From Methylovirgula sp. 4M-Z18 (lineage in GTDB: Bacteria; Pseudomonadota; Alphaproteobacteria; Rhizobiales; Beijerinckiaceae), in assembly GCF_037890675.1 (NCBI RefSeq), contig NZ_CP149574.1, positions 2,704,874 to 2,768,873 of the forward strand: a stretch of 64,000 nucleotides of DNA, written 5' to 3'. The notes beneath the pieces are model-generated. The model ran no database searches, was not told the DNA's origin, and saw only the letters and a program-made list of their open reading frames with translations. Below are positions 27,207 through 35,458 of the stretch, piece after piece. Numbering within the stretch: the first letter of the stretch is position 1; each line of letters opens with the position of its first letter. The position numbers and the translations under genes were made by a program.

Positions 27207-28079
27207 CTATTCCCTCGCCGCCTTGCGCGATGTCTTCCACATGATCCATTGGCGTTGCCATTGCGGCAGGTCGATCACGCTCTTGTAGGGATCATAGCCT
27301 GCGCGCTCCATGCGCAAAAGCAAGGGCTCGACCAGCGCGATCGGAAAGAAGGCCGACGCGACCTGCGGCGCAACGGATTTCACCCGCGCCCGCGTTTCCG
27401 CCAGATGCCGGCGCGCTTGCCCGCGCATCTCGGCAAAGACCGCGCGAATGGCGGCGCCGGCCGGCCCGGCGAGCAGCCTATCGCGCGTGACGCCGTGGCG
27501 CGCGAGGATATCGCCCGGCATGAAGATCTGACCGCGCGTGCAATGCCACGGAAAGGCGCGCAGCAGACCGGTGAGCGCATAGGCGACGCCCGCGTGGCCG
27601 GCGCAATCGGCGCATTTCGGATCGGCGCCGCGCGCGAGGATCAGCGTCGCAAGCTGAATGAGGGCCGACGAGGTTTCGCCGCAATAGCCTTCCAGATCAT
27701 GCAAGGTCGGCATGATGTCGTCATAAAGATCGAAGGTCCGCGCCTCGATCAGGTTGAGCAGAGGCTGTTGCGGCAGGCGGCATGTGGCCATCGTATCGGT
27801 GAAGGCATAGGCAAGTGGCGAAGCCTGCACGTCGCCGCGCCCCGCGCCCTCGATCACATCGCGCCACCATTGCAGGCGCACCTCACCGGGGAACGGGTCG
27901 CTCACCACTTCGCGCACGCGCGCGATTTCCAGATTGAACGCGTAGAGCGCGTGCAGATAGGGGCGCAGATCTTCCGGCGCGAACAGGCAGGAGAGCCAAC
28001 GGTCGCGGTCCTGCTCGCGCAAGCTGGCGTCGCAAGCCGCATAGGCCGCTTTCAGGTGGTCAGCGTCATGTTTCCCCAT
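27207..28079 (-). CDS. phytoene/squalene synthase-like protein, NDUFAF6 homologue, active-site motifs lost
   Basis: The protein has 290 residues of the squalene/phytoene synthase superfamily. The metal-binding Asp-rich motifs of true synthases are missing: the first is replaced by residues around IARVRE (52-57), and the second by a GVAYALTGLLRAFPWH segment with no DxxxD. The segment QIFMPGDILARHG resembles mitochondrial complex I assembly factor NDUFAF6 (established family relation). A catalytic prenyl synthase role is therefore unlikely. It starts at 28079 with an AGAGGA site, 10 bases after the Mth938-like gene and downstream of yajC-secD-secF. Confidence 0.82.
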   Translation of the reverse strand: MGKHDADHLKAAYAACDASLREQDRDRWLSCLFAPEDLRPYLHALYAFNLEIARVREVVSDPFPGEVRLQWWRDVIEGAGRGDVQASPLAYAFTDTMATCRLPQQPLLNLIEARTFDLYDDIMPTLHDLEGYCGETSSALIQLATLILARGADPKCADCAGHAGVAYALTGLLRAFPWHCTRGQIFMPGDILARHGVTRDRLLAGPAGAAIRAVFAEMRGQARRHLAETRARVKSVAPQVASAFFPIALVEPLLLRMERAGYDPYKSVIDLPQWQRQWIMWKTSRKAARE

Positions 28080-28089
28080 CCGTTCCTCT

Positions 28090-28473
28090 TTAAGGCACGG
28101 CAATCAAAGCCGCGGCCACACGGCGATTTTCGTTCAAGAGGATATTATAGGTCCGAGCCGCCGCACCGGTAGGCATGGGATCGCCGGAAATGCCTTTGTC
28201 GCGCAAACGCCAGCGCAAGGCCTCGGGCAATGGCACCAATTCGAGCCCCGTGCCGACCAAGAGAAGATCGATTGGCGCGGTCTCAGCGAACACCGCCGCC
28301 AATGTGCTGGTCTTGATATCCGCGGCCGTCTGAGCGTCCCAGCGATAGATACCGGACGGCAGGCACAGAATCGACCCTTGATGCGACATATTGGCGAAAC
28401 GAAACCCCATCGCGCCATAGGCGTCGATGGGATGTTTGCCGGGAACGAAACCGTCGTATTTGGGAGTAAGCAT
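28090..28473 (-). CDS. Mth938-like domain protein, NDUFAF3 homologue
   Basis: The protein has 127 residues of the Mth938/DUF498 family (motif region AYGAMGFRFANMSHQGSI). The human member NDUFAF3 is an assembly factor of respiratory complex I, so a similar role in NADH dehydrogenase assembly is a reasonable inference. The start at 28473 has a GGGAGG site. It lies directly after secF (14 bases), matching the linkage with secF in many alphaproteobacteria, and directly before an NDUFAF6-like gene. Confidence 0.85.
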   Translation of the reverse strand: MLTPKYDGFVPGKHPIDAYGAMGFRFANMSHQGSILCLPSGIYRWDAQTAADIKTSTLAAVFAETAPIDLLLVGTGLELVPLPEALRWRLRDKGISGDPMPTGAAARTYNILLNENRRVAAALIAVP

Positions 28474-28487
28474 AAGAGCCTCCCAGC

Positions 28488-29423
28488 TTAAGTTTGTCCC
28501 GGCCGTTTCGGCGCTTCGCCTGGGCCGCTGCCGTCGTTGCGCAGGCCGAGATAGATCAGCATCGGCGAGCAGATGAAGATCGACGAATAGGTCGCGACGA
28601 AAATACCCCACATCATCGCCAGCGAGAAGGAACGGATCACCTCGCCACCGAAGATCACGAGTGCGAGCAGCGCGAGGAACACTGTCGTCGCCGTCATGAT
28701 CGTGCGCGGCACCACCGCGTTGACCGATGTGTCGATCAAGTCGTCGGTCGGCATTTTCTTATATTTGCGCATCATTTCGCGAATGCGGTCGAGCACCACG
28801 ACCGTCTCGTTCAGCGAATAGCCGACGATGGTGAGAATGGCCGCAATCGATGTCGAGTTGAATTCGAGCTTGGTGACGCAGAAGAATCCGACAGTGAGCA
28901 GCAGATCGTGCATAGTGGCGATGATCGCACCAACCGCGAACTGCCATTCGAAGCGGAACCACAGATAGGCGAGCACGGCGAGAATGGACACGACGACACC
29001 AAGCGTGCCCTGCTGCACGAGTTCTCCGGAGACGCGCGGGCCGACCGATTCCTCGCGGCGCACATCATACTGCGCGCCGAGGGCTTCCTTCACTTTGGCA
29101 CCAGCCTGATCGGCGCTGATTCCCGCGGGCGGCGTCCCGAATCTGATGGAGACGTCGGACGGCGTGCCGAAGCCCTGCACTTCCATTGTGCCAAGGCCAA
29201 GATGATCGACAGTATTGCGGATCGCGGCAATATCTGCGTCGCCCGATTTGGCGCGCATCTCAAGAAGCGTGCCGCCGGAAAAATCGATGCCGTAATTCAT
29301 GCCCACCGTCAAAAACAGCACGACGGAGATGATCGAAAGCAGCGCCGACATCGGATAGCTCAAGCGCCGGAAACGCATGAAGCCGAATTTCAGATTCTCG
29401 GGAGCGAGACGAAGAAGTTTCAT
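28488..29423 (-). CDS. secF: protein translocase subunit SecF
   Basis: The protein has 311 residues with six membrane segments and one periplasmic domain between the first two. With SecD and YajC it uses the proton gradient to pull proteins through SecYEG. The start MKLLRLAPENLKF at 29423 follows an AAGGA site. It is 19 bases downstream of secD. The C-terminus ends in a short charged Pro-rich tail. Confidence 0.96.
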   Translation of the reverse strand: MKLLRLAPENLKFGFMRFRRLSYPMSALLSIISVVLFLTVGMNYGIDFSGGTLLEMRAKSGDADIAAIRNTVDHLGLGTMEVQGFGTPSDVSIRFGTPPAGISADQAGAKVKEALGAQYDVRREESVGPRVSGELVQQGTLGVVVSILAVLAYLWFRFEWQFAVGAIIATMHDLLLTVGFFCVTKLEFNSTSIAAILTIVGYSLNETVVVLDRIREMMRKYKKMPTDDLIDTSVNAVVPRTIMTATTVFLALLALVIFGGEVIRSFSLAMMWGIFVATYSSIFICSPMLIYLGLRNDGSGPGEAPKRPGQT

Positions 29424-29442
29424 ATGTAAAATCCTTGTCCCG

Positions 29443-31026
29443 TCAGATCGGCAGCTTCTTCGGCCGCGCATAGGCATACCAGAGCGCGATCATCATGCGC
29501 GTCATGGTCACGGCGGTGATGATGGAGGTCATGATGCCGAAGATCAGCGACCAGGCGAAGCCCTTGACCGGGCCAGAGCCGAGGAACAGCAAGATGAGCG
29601 CCACCACCATCATGGTCGCGTTGGAGTCGACGATGGTCGCGAAGGCACGGGTGAAGCCGGCATCGAGGGACGCGATGATCGAGCGGCCGGCATGATTTTC
29701 TTCGCGGATACGCTCGTAGATCAGCACGTTCGCGTCGACCGCCATGCCGATCGTCATCACGATGCCGGCGATGCCGGGCAGCGTCAGCGTGGAGCCGAGC
29801 AGAACAAAGGATGCGAAGATGAAGGAGATATGGATCGCCAGCGCGATATTCGCGAACACGCCGAAAATGCCGTAGGTGATGAGCATATAGATCACCACCA
29901 GCGCGGCGCCGACATAGGCGGCCTTCTTGCCCGCATTGATCGAATCTTCGCCGAGGCCCGGCCCGACCGTGCGCTCTTCGACGATCGACAATTTGGCCGG
30001 AAGCGCACCGGCGCGGAGCTGAATCGCGAGATTGTTGGCGGATTCGGAGGTGAAGTGACCGGAGATTTCGCCGGAACCGCCGAGAATGGGCGTGCGGATC
30101 ACCGGATAGGTGATCACTTTATTATCAAGCACGACGGCGAATTGCCGGCCGACATTGTCCGCCGTCACGGCAGCGAATTTCTGGCCGCCGCGAATGTTGA
30201 ACTTGAAATTGATGACCGGATTGCCGTCCTGGCCGATGCTCGGTTGCGCATCGATCAGATCTTCGCCGTCCACCATCACGCTTTTCTCGACATTGACGGT
30301 GCCGCCTTCCGTCGAGGGCAGAACGTCATATTCGCTCGGATCCGCGCCCGGTTGCGCGACGAGGCGGAACACCATTTTCGCCGTGCCTTGCAGCAATTCC
30401 TTGAGCTGCGTCGTGTCCTGCAGGCCGGGCACTTCGACCAGAATGCGGTCGTCACCCTGCTGCTGCACGTTCGGCTCCGTCGTGCCGAGCGCATCGACAC
30501 GGCGTTTCAGGACTTCGATCGACGGCGCGATGGCATGACGCACGCGATCATTCACCCCCGCATCGGTTACGGTGACCTGAATCGAACCATCGCCGACATC
30601 CTTGACGTCATAGGTCGGGCTGCCCCCGCCCGCCGCAAGGCCCCCCGTCGGAGCGGCCAACGCATTCAATTTCGACAAAACGCGCGCCCGCTGATCGGGG
30701 TCAGGAACACGCGCCTGCCAACCGCGTGTAATCTGGGTAACGGCCGGGGGCCGCACCTTCTCCTCGGTCAAGACGCCGCGGACCTGGTCTCGCAGATTGA
30801 GCACCATGCTTTTAAGCACGTCGGTCCGGTCGATCTCCAACAGCAGATGCGCGCCGCCCTGCAAATCGAGCCCCAGCACGATCTGCCGCGCCGGCACCCA
30901 TGAGGGCAGATGGCTCTGCAGCCTGGTGACGCTGTCCTTGCCCACCAGGCTGGGAATGATCAGCAAAAAGGCGGCCAGGATCAGTGCGAAGATCGAAATG
31001 ATTTTCCAGGGAGCGTAACGCTGCAT
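29443..31026 (-). CDS. secD: protein translocase subunit SecD
   Basis: The protein has 527 residues: N-terminal membrane helix (about 8-26), large periplasmic P1 domain, and five C-terminal membrane helices, ending KKLPI. It contains the DLQGGAHLLLEID segment and the Gly-rich VERT-VGPGLG region typical of SecD. The low-complexity stretch LAAPTGGLAAGGGSP in the periplasmic part is a small insertion. Upstream is yajC (52 bases), downstream secF. Confidence 0.97.
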   Translation of the reverse strand: MQRYAPWKIISIFALILAAFLLIIPSLVGKDSVTRLQSHLPSWVPARQIVLGLDLQGGAHLLLEIDRTDVLKSMVLNLRDQVRGVLTEEKVRPPAVTQITRGWQARVPDPDQRARVLSKLNALAAPTGGLAAGGGSPTYDVKDVGDGSIQVTVTDAGVNDRVRHAIAPSIEVLKRRVDALGTTEPNVQQQGDDRILVEVPGLQDTTQLKELLQGTAKMVFRLVAQPGADPSEYDVLPSTEGGTVNVEKSVMVDGEDLIDAQPSIGQDGNPVINFKFNIRGGQKFAAVTADNVGRQFAVVLDNKVITYPVIRTPILGGSGEISGHFTSESANNLAIQLRAGALPAKLSIVEERTVGPGLGEDSINAGKKAAYVGAALVVIYMLITYGIFGVFANIALAIHISFIFASFVLLGSTLTLPGIAGIVMTIGMAVDANVLIYERIREENHAGRSIIASLDAGFTRAFATIVDSNATMMVVALILLFLGSGPVKGFAWSLIFGIMTSIITAVTMTRMMIALWYAYARPKKLPI

Positions 31027-31078
31027 GATTGTCGGTTTCTACTCGAATAAATTTGTGTGAAGGCGCGGCGCGCGAAAA

Positions 31079-31372
31079 CTATTGGTCCTTGTCTTTCACC
31101 GGCTCGCCCTTGGCGCGAACCTCGGCCACCTGCTGCCGCACCAGCCGCACCCGCACGTTCGGCGCGATCTCGACCTCGATTTCATTGTCGTCGGTCGCTT
31201 TCGTTACTTTGCCGATCAGGCCGCCAGTGGAAACGACCGTATCGCCGCGACGGATGGCCTTCAGCATTTCCTGCTGCTCCTTGGCGCGCTTCTGCTGCGG
31301 CCGCAAGATCAGGAAATACATGATGACCAGCATCGCGGCCATCGGCACCAGAAAACCAATTCCCCCGTCCAT
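31079..31372 (-). CDS. yajC: preprotein translocase subunit YajC
   Basis: The protein has 97 residues: one N-terminal membrane helix followed by the family signature ILRPQQKRAKE and a small basic cytoplasmic domain. It forms part of the SecDF-YajC accessory complex. ATG 31372 is chosen over an overlapping in-frame TTG at 31375. It heads the yajC-secD-secF operon. Confidence 0.96.
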   Translation of the reverse strand: MDGGIGFLVPMAAMLVIMYFLILRPQQKRAKEQQEMLKAIRRGDTVVSTGGLIGKVTKATDDNEIEVEIAPNVRVRLVRQQVAEVRAKGEPVKDKDQ

Positions 31373-31475
31373 CAACCAAACTCCTCGAACTCGGCCGAAA
31401 GGCCGCGAAAATCGCGCGGACTATAGCGAGCGCGAAGGCGAAAGCAACGAAATATGGCGGATGGATGCGCGCCCC

Positions 31476-32147
31476 TCACCGCGCAGGGTCGATCCCGAGC
31501 GCGACCGCCTTGCCCGCGATCCGCGGCGCGCGGCCGATCAGCACGTCGAGAACCGCCCACGGGCGCGCGAAAGCCTCGCGCAGCGTCACGTGTTGCAGCG
31601 GCATCTGCGTCGGATCCTTGGCGGCAAAGCCTTGAAAATTCAGACCATGCGCCTCGGCGAGAAACAAGGCGCGCTCGAGATGGAAGCGCTGCGAAACGAC
31701 CACGACCTTATCCTGCCCGAAAACCGATTTGGCCCGCAAAACCGAATCCAAGGTACGAAAACCGGCGTCGTCACGGTAGATCTTCTCGGCCGGCACGCCG
31801 GCCATGACGAGCGCGTCCTTCATATCGGCGGCCTCGTCATAGATGCCGGCGTAAGGGCCGCTGTCCTCCCGATTCCCGCTGACGATCAGATATTTGACCT
31901 TGCCGCTGGCATAGAGATCCGTGGCCGCTGCGATGCGGCTGGAGAAAAACGGATTGAGGAAGCGGCCGTGAATGAGGCGTGCGGTCCCCAACACAAGGCC
32001 GGCCTCGGCCGGTTCGACCGCATCCACCGACGCGGTAATGCGGCTGTCGGTCGTACCGGCAATATAGGCCCAGGCGCCAACGATAAGGCCGAGGCAGACC
32101 AGGACGGCGGCTAAGCCGAAAACCAATAATTTGCGCAGCACGGGCAC
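31476..32147 (-). CDS. SanA/YdcF-type membrane protein (DUF218)
   Basis: The protein has 223 residues from the GTG at 32147, or 221 if translation begins at the GTG at 32141, which has a better-spaced GAGGGG site. One N-terminal membrane helix (about 8-29) is followed by a periplasmic DUF218 domain with segments ASGKVKYLIVSGN and VVVSQRFHLERAL. Homologue SanA affects envelope permeability to vancomycin at high temperature. The exact reaction is unknown. It stands upstream of yajC with a 103-base gap. Confidence 0.83.
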   Translation of the reverse strand: MPVLRKLLVFGLAAVLVCLGLIVGAWAYIAGTTDSRITASVDAVEPAEAGLVLGTARLIHGRFLNPFFSSRIAAATDLYASGKVKYLIVSGNREDSGPYAGIYDEAADMKDALVMAGVPAEKIYRDDAGFRTLDSVLRAKSVFGQDKVVVVSQRFHLERALFLAEAHGLNFQGFAAKDPTQMPLQHVTLREAFARPWAVLDVLIGRAPRIAGKAVALGIDPAR

Positions 32148-32335
32148 CCCTCACATCAACATTCAGCGGCGCAGAGCTTTCCCTGGAAATCATGGCGCAA
32201 TGAGGTCGGAATTTGGCCAGTCCGTGGTCGCGACGGCCCCAGCAAAAGGTGATTGCTGCTCTGCCCTCTGGCCGCATGGACGCTGCGGCGGCGGTTCGCT
32301 ATGGAAAAGACCTTCCTTTCTCGACTCTTGCGACC

Positions 32336-33202
32336 ATGACTGACATCGATCGAACCGCCGTCCTCGTCCGTATCGCCGACGCCCTCGAGCGCCTCGCGCC
32401 CGCTCACAACCTTCAACCGGATTTCGAAAGCGCCGACGCCTTCGTCTGGCACGCCAATCCGTCCGCGCTGCAGCCGGTCGCCAAGGTCAACCGGGTCGAG
32501 ATGGGGCTTTTGCGCGGCATCGATCGGGTGCGCGACCAGCTTGCGGATAATACCGCCCGTTTCGCCCGCGGCTTGCCGGCGAACAATGCCCTGCTGTGGG
32601 GCGCGCGCGGCATGGGCAAATCCTCGCTCGTCAAGGCGGTGCATGCCGAGATCAACGCCCATGTCGACGGGGCCCAGCGGCTCAAGCTCGTCGAAATTCA
32701 CCGCGAGGATATCGAGAGCCTGCCCGTGTTGATGGGGCTTTTGCGCCCGGCGCCCTACGCTTTCATCGTTTTTTGCGACGATCTCTCGTTCGACTCGGAC
32801 GACACCTCCTATAAGTCGCTCAAAGCCGTGCTCGAAGGCGGCATCGAGGGGCGGCCGGATAATGTCCTGTTCTATGCCACGTCCAACCGCCGCCACCTGC
32901 TGCCGCGCGACATGATGGAGAACGAGCGCTCGACCGCCATCAATCCCGGCGAAGCGGTGGAGGAAAAAGTCTCGCTGTCGGACCGTTTCGGCCTGTGGCT
33001 CGGCTTTCACAAATGCAGCCAGGACGAATATCTCGCCATGGTGCATGGCTATGCCGACCATTTCGGATTGACCGGCGAGCAAGCGCAGATCGATGCCGAA
33101 GCGCTCGAATGGTCGACCACGCGCGGCAGCCGCTCCGGCCGCACCGCCTGGCAATTCATCCAGGACCTCGCCGGGCGGCAGGGCAAGACGTTGCGCAGCT
33201 AG
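32336..33202 (+). CDS. AAA+ ATPase of the DUF815 type
   Basis: The protein has 288 residues. The Walker A motif is at 89-96 (GARGMGKS) and a Walker B-like acidic segment is at about 143-150 (FIVFCDDL). The N-terminus binds neither DNA nor membrane by any visible motif. DUF815 proteins are widespread in alphaproteobacteria near secDF/nlpD genes but have no assigned role. The start at 32336 (MTDIDRTAVL) fits homologue length; an upstream in-frame start at 32213 is possible but overlaps the divergent promoter region. Confidence 0.85.
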   Translation: MTDIDRTAVLVRIADALERLAPAHNLQPDFESADAFVWHANPSALQPVAKVNRVEMGLLRGIDRVRDQLADNTARFARGLPANNALLWGARGMGKSSLVKAVHAEINAHVDGAQRLKLVEIHREDIESLPVLMGLLRPAPYAFIVFCDDLSFDSDDTSYKSLKAVLEGGIEGRPDNVLFYATSNRRHLLPRDMMENERSTAINPGEAVEEKVSLSDRFGLWLGFHKCSQDEYLAMVHGYADHFGLTGEQAQIDAEALEWSTTRGSRSGRTAWQFIQDLAGRQGKTLRS

Positions 33203-33340
33203 GTTGTGGAGACCGTGCCACGATAGTGCGATGTGAGAGCGAGACAACCCTTCAACTTCCTCTCCCTTCATTTTCCCGTCACACCGCGACGTTAGCCACG
33301 CCGGTGAGCTTTTGCTCGCATCATTTCCGGGGGGACTATC

Positions 33341-34630
33341 ATGATTCAGCGTCGCAACTTCCTCATCAGTGGGCTGCTGACTACCGCAATGGCAATGGCC
33401 GCACGGTCGGCGGAGGCGGTCGAGAGCGTCGCCCTGCCCGCGCCGGACCAGGGCAAGCTCGCCACCGATGCCGGTTTCTGGTCTGCGGTGCGCGACCTCT
33501 ATGACGTCGACCGCTCCATCGCAAATCTCGAAAACGGCTATTGGGGCATCATGGCCCGCCCGGTGCTGGAGACCTATGTCGAGAACATCCAGCGCGTGAA
33601 TCGGCAGAACACAGTCTATGCCCGCAAGTCCTTCGATGATGATTTCGACGCCGCTCGCGCCCGTGTCGCCACCGCCCTCGGTGTCGCGCACGAGGACATC
33701 GCCCTCACCCGCGGCGCCACCGAAGCACTGCAGACGCTGATCGCCGGCTACAACAAGCTCAAGCCCGGTGACGCCGTGCTCTATGCCGACCTCGACTACG
33801 ATTCCATGCAATATGCCATGGACGCGCTCGCGACCCGCCGCGGCGTCACTGTTAAGACCTTCGCCATCCCCGAGCCGGCCACGCGCGAGGCGGTGCTGGA
33901 GACCTATCGCAAGGTGCTGGAAGAAACACCCAACGCCAAGCTCCTGCTCGTCACCCATGTGTCGCATCGCACCGGGCTGGTCATGCCGGTGCGGGACATC
34001 GCAGCGATGGCCCGCGCCAAGGGCGTCGATATCATCCTCGACGCCGCACATAGCTGGGGCCAGCTGCCGTTCGACGTGACCGACCTCGGTGTCGATTTCA
34101 TCGGTTTCAACCTGCACAAATGGATCGGTGCGCCGGTCGGCCTCGGCTGCTTCTATATCGGCAAGGGGCGCCTCGCTGACATCGATATCCATATGGGCAA
34201 CAAGGACTGGCCGCTCGACGATATCCGTTCGCGCATCCACACGGGCACGCTCAACTTCGGTGCCGCGCTCACCCTGCCGGCTGCGATCGAGCTGCACGAG
34301 TCGATCGGCGTCGCCGCCAAAAACGCCCGCGTCACCTATCTGCGCAATTATTGGGTCGAGCGCGTCGCCGGCATCAGCGCCATCGAGGTGCTGACACCAA
34401 ATGATCCGACCATGCACGCCGGCATCACCTCTTTCCGGATCAAGGGCAAGACCAGCAAGGACGACAATAACGCCCTCGTCGCGCGGCTCCGGGACGAGTT
34501 CAAGGTGCTCACGGTCCGCCGCGCCGGCGTCGCCGCTGGCCAGTGCATCCGCGTCGCCCCGGCCGTATATACCACTGAAGCCGAAGTCGACCGCCTCGTC
34601 GCGGCCTTGACCATCGTGGCGGCGTCCTAA
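33341..34630 (+). CDS. Tat-exported PLP-dependent aminotransferase class V-like enzyme (CefD-like)
   Basis: The protein has 429 residues. The N-terminus has a twin-arginine leader (QRRNFLI, residues 3-9), a hydrophobic stretch and a probable cleavage near residue 26. The rest is a fold-type I PLP enzyme of the aminotransferase class V/isopenicillin N epimerase group: Asp234 in ILDAAHS and the PLP Lys260 in HKW. The reaction is unknown: epimerase, desulfurase-like or lyase activities are all possible. A GGGG site lies 8 bases before the ATG. Codon choice leans to GCC/CTC more than neighbours, a weak hint of transfer. Confidence 0.83.
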   Translation: MIQRRNFLISGLLTTAMAMAARSAEAVESVALPAPDQGKLATDAGFWSAVRDLYDVDRSIANLENGYWGIMARPVLETYVENIQRVNRQNTVYARKSFDDDFDAARARVATALGVAHEDIALTRGATEALQTLIAGYNKLKPGDAVLYADLDYDSMQYAMDALATRRGVTVKTFAIPEPATREAVLETYRKVLEETPNAKLLLVTHVSHRTGLVMPVRDIAAMARAKGVDIILDAAHSWGQLPFDVTDLGVDFIGFNLHKWIGAPVGLGCFYIGKGRLADIDIHMGNKDWPLDDIRSRIHTGTLNFGAALTLPAAIELHESIGVAAKNARVTYLRNYWVERVAGISAIEVLTPNDPTMHAGITSFRIKGKTSKDDNNALVARLRDEFKVLTVRRAGVAAGQCIRVAPAVYTTEAEVDRLVAALTIVAAS

Positions 34631-34632
34631 CG

Positions 34633-34655
34633 AGCGCGGGCATCCTGCCCGCGCT
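34633..34655 (+). terminator. hairpin after the PLP enzyme gene
   Basis: AGCGCGGGC and GCCCGCGCT form a perfect 9-bp stem with an ATCCT loop, starting 3 bases after the stop codon. No U-run follows. A closely related sequence is found in the inverted repeat at 59178-59253, so this may be a dispersed repeat used as a transcript end. Confidence 0.5.
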
Positions 34656-34750
34656 TCAAGGCACGGCGTTCCCAACCACGGGATGATCCGCTAGGTTGAA
34701 ATGACCATTTAACCTGGCGGCGGCGCCATAAGCAGCTAGGAGGCCTTTCG

Positions 34751-35320
34751 GTGACTTTGTGGCTGCGAGCGATACCATTTCTCTGGAGCGCCTGGCTCAT
34801 TTATTGGTGGTGGTCGGCCCAGGATGTAAAGGCCAACGCGCGCGTCGAATCGCGCGCGGCGCGCCTCAGCCATGGCATTCCGATCCTGGTCGCGGTGATT
34901 CTTCTGAGCGCGCCCCATATGTCCATTCTGGGCCTGGATATGCGTTTCGTTCCAAACGCACCGTTTCTCCATTGGCTTGCACCGCTGCTTGTTGTCACCG
35001 GTCTCGTCTTTACGGTGTGGGCGCGCCGCAGTCTTGGGCGCAATTGGAGCGGCACCGTCACCGTGAAGCAGGAGCATGAGCTCGTAACGTCCGGTCCTTA
35101 TCAGTTCGTCCGCCATCCGATTTACACCGGCCTTCTCGTAGCTTTCGCCGGCTCGGCTCTGGCCGTTGGCGAGTGGCGCGGCATCCTCGCCGTGCTGATG
35201 ATCGGGTTGGCCTTCTGGCGGAAACTGACCCTCGAAGAACGGTGGATGACCGAAACGTTCGGTGCAACTTATACTGACTATCGACGCAAGGTGCGGGCTC
35301 TGATCCCCTTCGTGCTATAA
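34751..35320 (+). CDS. isoprenylcysteine carboxyl methyltransferase-family membrane protein
   Basis: The protein has 189 residues, with a GTG start preceded by an AGGAGG site at 34738-34743. About five hydrophobic segments are visible. The C-terminal motifs RHPIYTGLL and EERWMTETFG..YTDYRRKV are those of the ICMT/PEMT superfamily that methylates lipids or carboxyl groups at the membrane. Bacterial members have no known prenylated protein substrate, so the substrate is open. It may be co-transcribed with the PLP enzyme, though a hairpin separates them. Confidence 0.83.
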   Translation: MTLWLRAIPFLWSAWLIYWWWSAQDVKANARVESRAARLSHGIPILVAVILLSAPHMSILGLDMRFVPNAPFLHWLAPLLVVTGLVFTVWARRSLGRNWSGTVTVKQEHELVTSGPYQFVRHPIYTGLLVAFAGSALAVGEWRGILAVLMIGLAFWRKLTLEERWMTETFGATYTDYRRKVRALIPFVL

Positions 35321-35358
35321 CGCCAACCCGACCGAACGCCGCCGCATTTGATGCACCC

Positions 35359-35395
35359 ATAAAGAAAGCGGCAGGCCCTTCCTTGGACCCGCCGC
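35359..35395 (-). terminator. Rho-independent terminator of the nlpD-like gene
   Basis: On the minus strand an 11-bp stem (two G-U pairs, arms 35385-35395 and 35368-35378) with an AAGGAA loop is followed by TTTCTTTAT. It lies 64 bases after the stop of the M23 gene. Confidence 0.75.
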
Positions 35396-35458
35396 CTCTT
35401 CGATCTCCCGGTTTACGTGTCTCGCGGAAGCCGGGCGATTGTTCTTTTTGAACCCGCC

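Noticed and set aside
27207-28079. Annotation as a functional phytoene or squalene synthase
   Set aside because: Both Asp-rich metal-binding motifs are absent and no carotenoid or hopanoid genes are nearby; the context points to the NDUFAF6-like group.
32156-34675. A long minus-strand open frame opposite the DUF815 ATPase and PLP enzyme genes
   Set aside because: Both plus-strand genes have intact catalytic motifs and starts; the antisense product has no family features.
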